Shown here: positions 56,904 through 63,040 of the stretch, one piece after another | How positions within the stretch are numbered: position 1 is the stretch's first letter | How the letters are laid out: each line of letters starts with the position of its first letter | Source: Bacteroides sp. | GTDB lineage: Bacteria > Bacteroidota > Bacteroidia > Bacteroidales > Muribaculaceae | Assembly (NCBI GenBank): GCA_023666905.1 | Contig: JAMPBC010000005.1 | Location: 1-63,040 of the forward strand | Direction: 5' to 3' | Length of the DNA stretch: 63,040 nt | Notes under the pieces: model-generated | Told to the model about the DNA's origin: nothing | Databases searched by the model: none | The model's input: the letters and a program-made list of their open reading frames with translations, nothing else | Made by a program: the position numbers and the translations under genes

Positions 56904-56940
56904 AAAGCGCTGTCCCCCAAGCGGGGCGGCGCTTTTTGTT
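56904..56940 (+). terminator. Terminator after fba
   Basis: AAAGCGC (56904-56910) with GCGCTTT (56929-56935), enclosing a CCCC/GGGG helix, followed by TTTGTT. Confidence 0.88.
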
Positions 56941-56948
56941 TCCATGTT

Positions 56949-56980
56949 TTTGGTGGGATAAAAAATTTGTATTACCTTTG
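56949..56980 (+). promoter_or_regulatory. Promoter of the SRP RNA gene
   Basis: TTTG (56949-56952), 20 nt, TACCTTTG (56973-56980), directly in front of the RNA. Confidence 0.75.
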
Positions 56981-56984
56981 TGCC

Positions 56985-57087
56985 GGGTAAGTCCTACACG
57001 ACCAGCTCCCCGGGAACTCCGTCAGATCTTGACCGAAGCAGCGGTACCGGGTTGTAGCGGTGCGATGTAGTAAGCTTACCCTTTTTT
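56985..57087 (+). ncRNA. ffs: 4.5S signal recognition particle RNA
   Basis: About 97 nt that fold into one long hairpin: GGGTAAG (56985-56991) pairs with CTTACCC (57075-57081), then internal loops, and at the tip the conserved GACCGAAGCAGC-type Ffh-binding motif (57031-57042) opposite CCGTCAG. A six-T run (57082-57087) ends it. It binds Ffh for co-translational membrane targeting. The promoter lies directly upstream. Confidence 0.87.
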
Positions 57088-57102
57088 ATTTCCCCAAACT
57101 CC

Positions 57103-57136
57103 ACACTCAACACTCAACCCTTAACACTTAACCCTC
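57103..57136. repeat. Short degenerate C/A-rich tandem
   Basis: ACACTCAA, CACTCAACCC, TTAACACTTAACCC: the unit CACTyAA(CCC) recurs four times in 34 nt between the SRP RNA and the end of the next minus-strand gene. Confidence 0.5.
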
Positions 57137-57146
57137 GGCTTGGCAA

Positions 57147-58976
57147 TCAGCCCAGCCGGCCAAGGTACTCGTAGAGCCGCTGCAATATAGCCTTGCCGCG
57201 AGCCTCGCGCGCCGCATCAGCCCCCTCGGTGGCATGGCCCGCAATGTTATCATAGTCCGTGGTTCCCGTGCTGTCCGTAAACAAAAATCCATTGCCATAG
57301 GTGTGTAACCCCGTAGCCTCCCGGTAGCTGTCCGCAAGAACATCGCGGCTGAACGGATACTCCTCATGTCCCAAACCCAACTGCCCAAGCAGCGTGGCCG
57401 CAAGGTCCGGCTGACTCATAAGCGTGTCAATCCGCTCCGCACCCCGCACAGCACCCCCGGCAAACAGCAGCGGTATGTGGCAATACTCGCTCCGGCTCAG
57501 CTCCGTACTGCTCCGGTTCAGCCCATGGTCCGCCACCACAATCAGCAGCAAATCATCCCACAGACCCGCATCCTTCAGCCCCCGCACAAGCACCCCGAGC
57601 GACTCGTCAGTGTAAGCCATCGAATTGTCGGCCGCATCCTCAAGCCGGTGGTAAGGCACAGTGAACGGCTCGTGCGAGCTCAGCGTCTGCACCGTCAGTG
57701 CCCACGGCCGCCCCGTTGCGTTCAGCTTCTTCGCCTCCGCCACGGCCCGTTCCATCGCCGGAACATCGTGAACCCCCCACTTCCCCTTGTCAAGCCCGCT
57801 CGGGAAATCCTTTTGGGCAATCAGGCGCGTGTGGCCGCTCGCCAGATAAAAATCGCTCTTGTGCATTATGGTCAGCTCCCCGCCGTGGAGCACCGCCGTC
57901 TCATAGCCCAGCTCCCGCAGTCGCCGCGGCCACGCAGGCAGCTCGGGCAACTTGCGCGTGTGGCGCACAACGCTCGTGGTCGGCTGGCCCGGAAGCCCGC
58001 AGAAAATCGATGGCAACGCGCGGTCAGTCCTGAACGAGCTCGCCCGGCAGTTCGTGAACAGCACACCCTCACGCGCAAGGGCGTTGAAGTTGGGTGTAAC
58101 CTCCTCACGGCCCCACAGCGCGCCGCAAAACTCCGCTCCGTAGCTCTCCCAAACCACCGTCACAATGTTCGGCCGGTCAGTCCGCAGCAATTTCTTCATC
58201 GTGTGCCCGCTTCGCGGATAAAGCGGCCCCATGATCCGCTCGCACTCATCATCGCTGAACTCACGGAACTGGTCGCCGAACTCATTTTGAGTGCCGAGCG
58301 AGTAAATCAGACTGTAACCCGGATTCAGCGCCGCATGATTCAAAAACGGCTTGCTGCTGAAATAAACCACGCTCGGATTGTTAGGCCTGATCTTCAGCCC
58401 GCGTATAACCACCGCAAGCACCGCCACGGCTGCGAGCCCCGCAAGCGTCACCGCCGCGTAGCCCCACCATGGCAACGCCCCGCCCGGCTCCCCAAGCTTG
58501 GCATAAACACCGTTCACCGCCTCGCAGCCGGCAAAATAAGTAGCGCTCACCGCCACCCACACAAGGAACCACCCGGCTATGAACAGCCCCGAAACACTGG
58601 CCGTAGCGCCGCGCACCGAGCGCATGTAACCGAACACCGAGGCATCCACCTTCGAGTTCCAGAAGCGGTAAAGCACCGCATCGCCCGTAGCCACAAGCCC
58701 AACTGTAAGACCTGTCAATATATCATACACTGTCAGCGTCGGCGCCAACCATGCTCCGCCGGTCATAGCCTGAACCACTCCCGCAAGCAGCGGAACAGCC
58801 GTCAGATACGAAGCTATTATGGCATCCGACACAAATCCGTGTCGGTAAACACCCCAAATCTCTTTCAGCGCAACTCCGCGCCGGTTCGCAAGCATGAACA
58901 GCGGCTTCTGAATCACGGCAAACCATGCCACGCTCCAAATCCAATAGCCCGCTGCAAGCAACAAAAATTTCAGCAT
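57147..58976 (-). CDS. LTA synthase-like sulfatase-fold membrane enzyme
   Basis: 609 residues: five membrane helices (about residues 5-200) and a periplasmic alkaline-phosphatase-superfamily domain (about 265-600) with first metal ligand Glu in 'VTVVWESYGAEF', nucleophile Thr in 'SFRTDRALPSIFCGLP' and 'VADHG' as the metal pair. It belongs to the LtaS/phosphoethanolamine or phosphoglycerol transferase group; in a Gram-negative lineage it probably decorates lipopolysaccharide, glycans or lipids. It overlaps the upstream GT9 gene by 7 nt, so both likely act on the same surface molecule. Confidence 0.87.
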   Translation of the reverse strand: MLKFLLLAAGYWIWSVAWFAVIQKPLFMLANRRGVALKEIWGVYRHGFVSDAIIASYLTAVPLLAGVVQAMTGGAWLAPTLTVYDILTGLTVGLVATGDAVLYRFWNSKVDASVFGYMRSVRGATASVSGLFIAGWFLVWVAVSATYFAGCEAVNGVYAKLGEPGGALPWWGYAAVTLAGLAAVAVLAVVIRGLKIRPNNPSVVYFSSKPFLNHAALNPGYSLIYSLGTQNEFGDQFREFSDDECERIMGPLYPRSGHTMKKLLRTDRPNIVTVVWESYGAEFCGALWGREEVTPNFNALAREGVLFTNCRASSFRTDRALPSIFCGLPGQPTTSVVRHTRKLPELPAWPRRLRELGYETAVLHGGELTIMHKSDFYLASGHTRLIAQKDFPSGLDKGKWGVHDVPAMERAVAEAKKLNATGRPWALTVQTLSSHEPFTVPYHRLEDAADNSMAYTDESLGVLVRGLKDAGLWDDLLLIVVADHGLNRSSTELSRSEYCHIPLLFAGGAVRGAERIDTLMSQPDLAATLLGQLGLGHEEYPFSRDVLADSYREATGLHTYGNGFLFTDSTGTTDYDNIAGHATEGADAAREARGKAILQRLYEYLGRLG

Positions 58977-59977
58977 TCGCTCATCAGTTTGTCAGCCACC
59001 ATCTCAGGACTGAGTTGTTTCATACATCTGAAATCGCCGCGTGGACACGTGGCGCTTCCCGCCACCGTACACGGTTGGCAATCCACGTCCGCAACCAGGC
59101 TTCGGCTACGCGGCTGTCCGTAGGGCATGAAACCGCACTCGGGCGTAGTGCTTCCCCACAGCGTCACCACAGGCGTGCCCACAAGGCTCGCAAGATGCTG
59201 GTTAGCCGAATCCATTGAAGCCATCACATCCATGCTCCGCATCAACTCCATCTCCTCTTCAATCCCGTACTTGCCCGCTACACATTCACACCCCTCCATA
59301 GCCGAGGCCCACTGCTCAAGCTGCTCCGCCTCGGCCCCGCGGCCACCGAACAGAAACACATTGGCGCCACGCTTGCACAGCAGCTCCGCAACCTGCCGCA
59401 TCATCTCCGGCGGATACGTCTTGTTATAATAACGCGCGAAAGGCGCCAGTCCAATCCTCGGCCGCGCCGCGTCATCCTCACGGCCCCGCTCCCGCTTCAG
59501 CTGTCGCAGCGTCGCGGCATAGTCGGCCGCATCACCCTTGAGTCCGAGCTTGTGGAACACATCCATGTAGCGGTCCGTAAAACCGCGCTGCTGCTCGCCG
59601 CTGCGTAGCGCTTCGCGGCGACCGCGCCGACGCTTGTCAACCATCGCCACACGCACTCCCGGTTTCAGCCCGAACCACAGGTCAATAATCCAAGAGCGCA
59701 ACACATTGTGCAAATCGGCCACCGCCGTTGCCCGCAGCCGGTTCAGCTTGCGCAGCAGCCGCAATGTGCCGCCAATGCCTCTGAACTCCTTCGGGTCAAT
59801 CCCCGTAACCTCCACATTCGCCGGCGCATCCACAAACAGGCGGGCAAAAAACGGCCGCGTCACCACCGTGAACCGCACATCCTTGTTGGCGCGCGCCACG
59901 CTGTACACCACCGGTAGCGTCATGGCAACATCGCCAAGCGCCGAAAACCGTATTATCAACACATGTTCTTGCCTCAT
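58970..59977 (-). CDS. Glycosyltransferase family 9 (heptosyltransferase-like)
   Basis: 335 residues. Starts with 'VLIIRFSALGDVAMTLPVV' as all GT9 enzymes, and has the C-terminal nucleotide-sugar site 'MASMDSANQHLASLVGTPVVTLWGSTTPE'-type region in parts ('DSANQHLASLVGTP'). Probably adds a sugar to LPS core in the cytoplasm. Four Cys cluster in the C-terminus ('DCQPC', 'TCPRGDFRC'), typical of this subgroup. A TATCTTTG -7 element lies 4 nt before the ATG. Confidence 0.92.
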   Translation of the reverse strand: MRQEHVLIIRFSALGDVAMTLPVVYSVARANKDVRFTVVTRPFFARLFVDAPANVEVTGIDPKEFRGIGGTLRLLRKLNRLRATAVADLHNVLRSWIIDLWFGLKPGVRVAMVDKRRRGRREALRSGEQQRGFTDRYMDVFHKLGLKGDAADYAATLRQLKRERGREDDAARPRIGLAPFARYYNKTYPPEMMRQVAELLCKRGANVFLFGGRGAEAEQLEQWASAMEGCECVAGKYGIEEEMELMRSMDVMASMDSANQHLASLVGTPVVTLWGSTTPECGFMPYGQPRSRSLVADVDCQPCTVAGSATCPRGDFRCMKQLSPEMVADKLMSEC

Positions 59978-60065
59978 GCTGCAAAGATAACAAAATGTTT
60001 CATCCCACCCTCACAGCTCCCTCATCATTTTTAGTATTTGTACATAAAACGGCTTTTTCGCATAT

Positions 60066-60073
60066 TAACTTTG
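60066..60073 (+). promoter_or_regulatory. -7 element upstream of the 822-residue protein gene
   Basis: TAACTTTG, 42 nt before the ATG at 60116. It lies inside an upstream extension of the same frame (from 60038), so translation starts at 60116. No -33 element at 19-20 nt. Confidence 0.5.
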
Positions 60074-60115
60074 CGGCAGCAATCCAACACAATTAAAAAC
60101 AACACACCTTCTGCT

Positions 60116-62584
60116 ATGAAACACCAATCAATCACAATCCCCTTGTCGGAAATGCATCCGCAGGGCAATGTCATCAAATGCACAAACCTGGAGTCAACCC
60201 TCCCGCAGGGCCTTGTCCCCGTCGGTTGCCCCATCCCTTCCGTTGAAGAACCTGTCCGCCCTCTTGCCTCGGCCATTCTTCGCAACGGTTCCGAAACCAT
60301 TCTTTTCAGCTCGGTCAATCCCCCCGACGGCTATTCCACGCTCTACGTTCGCCGCCCCGACCGCCTCATGCCTGTCAAAAACCTCCGCGGCGAAGTTTAC
60401 TGCGCCATTCCACAAGGACACGGTTGGCTCGTTATGACGGAATTCGCTCGTTACGTGGTGCAGGCTGTCGATGATGCCGGGGTGGCTTGGTCTGTAAGGC
60501 ATCAGGATGTCCGCCCGCCGTCGGTTTATCTCGGAGCCGTTTACAGTGGCGAGGCTTCCGAGTCAACCCCCTCTCTAGCGCTTTCCGATGTCGACCTCTC
60601 CCGCTCCGAAGCAGCCCTCGGTCCATCGGCTCTCAAAGAGATCTCAGCCATGCTTCTCGATTGTTACAACGCTCTCTGCTCCCGCGCCAACGCTTCCGGA
60701 GCCTGGATTCAGCCCATCCTCGCCCGCTTTCACCTCATAGGCGAGCAGGGCAACCGCATCTACTCTTCCCAGCCCCAACTCATTGGCCTGGGGTGGCAAT
60801 GCTGCTCTGAACTCTCAGTGCAGTGCACAAACTCCGGCGGTACGCTTCTGGTGCCTCAGTTCACTCTCTCGGCCCCAATGTTCGCTCTTAAGGCCTCTGT
60901 TTGGAATCTTGGCTCTTACGCTGATTTCACCCAAGCCATTGAAGTGGAAGTCACTCCGCAGTGTCACCCGGTCGATTTCTCCGCCCTTGCAGCCCATCGC
61001 ATCGTTCACCCTTCGCTCCCTCAACCCGTACTGACCGTGGCGCTTCCCGGCGTCACCATTGATTTTGCATCCGCCGAGGACGCCCGCCGTGCTCTTATAG
61101 CCCGCCTGGCCGACTCTCTGGACCGCGCTGCATCTCCTATTATTAAAGTTGCCGCCTCCCAAACCGATTTTTCGGCACGAAACAGTTCGCTCCTCTCTCC
61201 GGCGGCCGACCTGAAGCTCATCAATTCGGCTCTTGCCAAATCCGCTTTATCTGCCACAGCCTCGCAAGCCAATTCTGAAAACGTCGCCCTGCTCGCTTCC
61301 GTCTCCGCACCTAACAGCTTCATCGCCCGTTGCGCGGTTTCTTCGGGTAATTTTGTGGCATGGGCCGACATCACTCCGCTTCCGGCTCCCCCCGCTTTCC
61401 CGTTAGGTGAATCGGTGCCGGGGAGCACTGAACTTGAATGGAGCGGCACCGTGACGGTGACAATGTCCGACGGCTCCGTACGCCTCTCCCTCATCGGCTA
61501 CCCGGCCCCAATGCCCCTGTCGCTGCCGCCGTTGGTCTCCTACCCCGATGCCTCGGCCGTTAAACTTGAAATTTGGGCGGAAAACATCGGCACCGAAACA
61601 ATCACCCATGCCGAGGTGCCGTTATCGCCGGCGGCCTCCGGTGTCCGCTCCCTCTACATCTCCCCCTCCTTGCAACCTGTTCCCCTCACCCCATGGGAGG
61701 GTTCCTACCCCAAGGCTCAGACTTCCGATTTTGCACCGGGACAAAGGCTCCCGGGCGCGGTAATCTCCGCCGCCACTTCCAATCCGGGGGTGCCTCTGGG
61801 TGTGTCGGTCATCGCTCATGCTCCGGTGGTGGCTCTCTCCCCCTCTGTCAAATCGCAGTCATCGTGGGACTTCTCCCGCTCTCACCTCTATGCTTTCTCT
61901 CCTCACGGAATCTTCGCTTTGGCGTTGCGCTCCGGCTCAGCTCCGCCGGCAGCCTCCCTCATCGACCCGCACCCTGTTTCATCCGGACGCTGCGTTGCAT
62001 GGACCCCTTCAGGTGTGGCTGCTCTCACCGATTCCGGCTCCATCCTGCTGGTGAATGCTTCACGCGCTTCCCTCTTCTGCACTTGCGCCAATGCAACACA
62101 CCTCGCCTGGGTCCATGCACAACAACGCCTTTGGGCACTCATGCCCGGCGGAGACATAATCTCCCACAATCTTGTCACGGCTGAGCGGCATCGCATCCGC
62201 CTCCCTTCATCACCCGGCGCACTCCATTCATCCGGCGCACGGGTGTGGATTGAAACGCCCCACTGTCTTATGGTGCCCTCTTCGGCTCCGGCTCCCGCCA
62301 CTGATGTTCACTGGGAGCTGCGCATCCCTTTGCCGCGACCTCAGCCTCTCCGGTGCATTTCCGTCACCATGTCGGCGGCTTCCTTCTCCGGTTCTATACG
62401 CCTGGCCACCGACGGTGGCCCCGGTGCCGAGGCTTCACTGCCCCTGCTCTCCCTCGCTGTCAACGGTGAGGTCAATGCACCCATTGTCGCGCCGGTGGCA
62501 GGCTACCCCCGTCGCTTCATCTCTCTTTCAATAACCGGTTCCGTTTCACCCGATTTCCTAATCCATTCCATCACCTTAAACTGA
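60116..62584 (+). CDS. Large Ala/Ser/Pro-rich protein of unknown family, likely phage or mobile element
   Basis: 822 residues without signal peptide. Composition is rich in Ser, Ala, Pro and Leu, and codon use leans more to T-ending codons than in the genes upstream. No motif recognised. It opens 'MKHQSITIPLSEMHPQGNVIKCTNLE'-like (in parts), has a central extended Ser/Pro region and a C-terminal beta-propeller-like alternation ('GIFALALRSG', 'CVAWTPSGVAALTDSGSILLV', 'LWALMPGGDIISHNL'), similar to WD/quinoprotein blades. It lies 8 nt before a terminase-like gene, so it is probably co-transcribed with it. Function could be structural; no family was recognised. Confidence 0.7.
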   Translation: MKHQSITIPLSEMHPQGNVIKCTNLESTLPQGLVPVGCPIPSVEEPVRPLASAILRNGSETILFSSVNPPDGYSTLYVRRPDRLMPVKNLRGEVYCAIPQGHGWLVMTEFARYVVQAVDDAGVAWSVRHQDVRPPSVYLGAVYSGEASESTPSLALSDVDLSRSEAALGPSALKEISAMLLDCYNALCSRANASGAWIQPILARFHLIGEQGNRIYSSQPQLIGLGWQCCSELSVQCTNSGGTLLVPQFTLSAPMFALKASVWNLGSYADFTQAIEVEVTPQCHPVDFSALAAHRIVHPSLPQPVLTVALPGVTIDFASAEDARRALIARLADSLDRAASPIIKVAASQTDFSARNSSLLSPAADLKLINSALAKSALSATASQANSENVALLASVSAPNSFIARCAVSSGNFVAWADITPLPAPPAFPLGESVPGSTELEWSGTVTVTMSDGSVRLSLIGYPAPMPLSLPPLVSYPDASAVKLEIWAENIGTETITHAEVPLSPAASGVRSLYISPSLQPVPLTPWEGSYPKAQTSDFAPGQRLPGAVISAATSNPGVPLGVSVIAHAPVVALSPSVKSQSSWDFSRSHLYAFSPHGIFALALRSGSAPPAASLIDPHPVSSGRCVAWTPSGVAALTDSGSILLVNASRASLFCTCANATHLAWVHAQQRLWALMPGGDIISHNLVTAERHRIRLPSSPGALHSSGARVWIETPHCLMVPSSAPAPATDVHWELRIPLPRPQPLRCISVTMSAASFSGSIRLATDGGPGAEASLPLLSLAVNGEVNAPIVAPVAGYPRRFISLSITGSVSPDFLIHSITLN

Positions 62585-62592
62585 CCTCTTAC

Positions 62593-63040
62593 ATGAACAT
62601 TGCAAATATAATAGCAGAAAACGCTCTGCGCAATCGCCGGCTCACCACTTTCTATGATCCCATCTCCGGACGCGATGCCGGCGGCGTCCGCCGTCAAACC
62701 ACCGTCGAGTGGGAGGAGGGCCCCGTATGGCTACCCGTAACCATGCTCGAGTCGCCCGAATTTCCCCTGCTCCGCTCGCGTCAGGCCTACATGATGCTAC
62801 GCTTCCGCCACGATTTCGATTACTGGTGCGCCACATGCATCACCGTGCGCCAAAAACGCACCGGCAACATTGTGCCGCTCATCCTCAACGCTCCCCAGCG
62901 TAAGGTTGTGGCCGAGTTCGAGGCCGACCGCCTTGCCGGGCGCCCAATCCGCATTATTCTCCTCAAAGCGCGCCAATGGGGTGGCTCGCTCTTATATATT
63001 TACTCATGTATTTATAAATGGCTGATATTTAGGCGACAAG
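62593..63040 (+). CDS. Terminase large subunit-like protein, incomplete at window end
   Basis: 149 codons visible. About residue 100 begins 'LILNAPQRKVVAEF', and at 125-132 'LLKARQWGGS', which resembles the Walker A of phage terminase large subunits, where 'GGST' normally follows. Directly after the Ser codon (62986-62988), the sequence changes to about 28% GC and no longer reads like terminase. The frame stays open to the end. Two Cys in 'YWCATCITV'. Either an element interrupts the gene here or the sequence is chimeric; no stop is seen. Confidence 0.6.
   Translation, partial: MNIANIIAENALRNRRLTTFYDPISGRDAGGVRRQTTVEWEEGPVWLPVTMLESPEFPLLRSRQAYMMLRFRHDFDYWCATCITVRQKRTGNIVPLILNAPQRKVVAEFEADRLAGRPIRIILLKARQWGGSLLYIYSCIYKWLIFRRQ

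Noticed and set aside
57366-59123. 585-codon open frame on the plus strand
   Set aside because: It is antisense to the LTA-synthase-like gene, whose motifs are clear. The translation is Arg/His/Pro-rich without any domain; it arises from the GC-rich third-position bias.

Overview
The window looks like a stretch of a Bacteroidales chromosome, most likely from a Muribaculaceae-type gut bacterium. This is inferred from the sequence: start codons lack Shine-Dalgarno sequences; many genes are preceded by the Bacteroidetes promoter pattern TTTG (or TTG), 19-20 nt, TAnnTTTG; gldE-gldD, a DUF4105 protein, a carboxynorspermidine dehydrogenase-like enzyme, a DUF2795 protein and a secreted nuclease with a por-secretion-like C-terminus are all typical of Bacteroidetes. 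Genes are tightly packed, with 1-17 nt overlaps or short gaps, and most of the window is housekeeping.

Layout. 1-53 holds the 5' part of a tRNA-Ser(GCT) on the minus strand. 271-2640: SPFH protein, pyrH, frr. 2706-5168 (minus): gldE, gldD, phosphopantetheinyl transferase. 5346-7925: argS and a Bax-inhibitor-1 protein. 8043-12401: conserved unknown, purC, menG/ubiE, M13 peptidase. 12507-18866: complete tripartite RND efflux operon (adaptor, pump, outer-membrane factor), followed by a stand-alone LpxA-like acyltransferase and a small exported protein. 20228-22709: secreted endonuclease I with a long C-terminal extension. 22774-26691: galE, DUF4105/Lnb-like membrane protein, and an alkaline-phosphatase-fold protein that appears to have lost its catalytic residues. 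27038-33951: carboxynorspermidine dehydrogenase-like enzyme, CDF metal transporter, two paralogous lipoproteins, ABC ATPase and FtsX-like permease. 33958-36014 (minus): esterase and PatB-type C-S lyase. 36087-41145: RelA/SpoT, 7TM-HD phosphohydrolase (both nucleotide second-messenger enzymes, 4-nt overlap) and a DUF2461 protein. 41205-46577: GH13 and GH2 glycoside hydrolases.

46848-47344 contains an apparent promoter, about 210 nt of structured sequence ending in a T-run (candidate small RNA or leader) and a small helix-turn-helix gene, followed by PduO-type cobalamin adenosyltransferase, a DUF2795 protein and YaaA. 49326-53240 is the most accessory-looking block: a membrane-anchored Ser/Thr kinase, a DNA-binding-like protein, a repeat-bearing divergent intergenic region, and two zinc-ribbon membrane proteins with nearly identical N-termini. 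A 25-bp perfect inverted repeat (53322-53386) separates this from xerD and hpf. Then come an FNT channel, class II fructose-bisphosphate aldolase, the 4.5S SRP RNA gene, an LTA-synthase-like phosphotransferase and a GT9 glycosyltransferase.

The last 3 kb (60066-63040) changes character: an 822-residue Ala/Ser/Pro-rich protein of unknown family, then a truncated gene with a terminase-like Walker A motif. Directly after this motif the sequence becomes AT-rich and the window ends. This is probably the edge of a prophage or other mobile element, with a possible interruption exactly in the ATPase motif.
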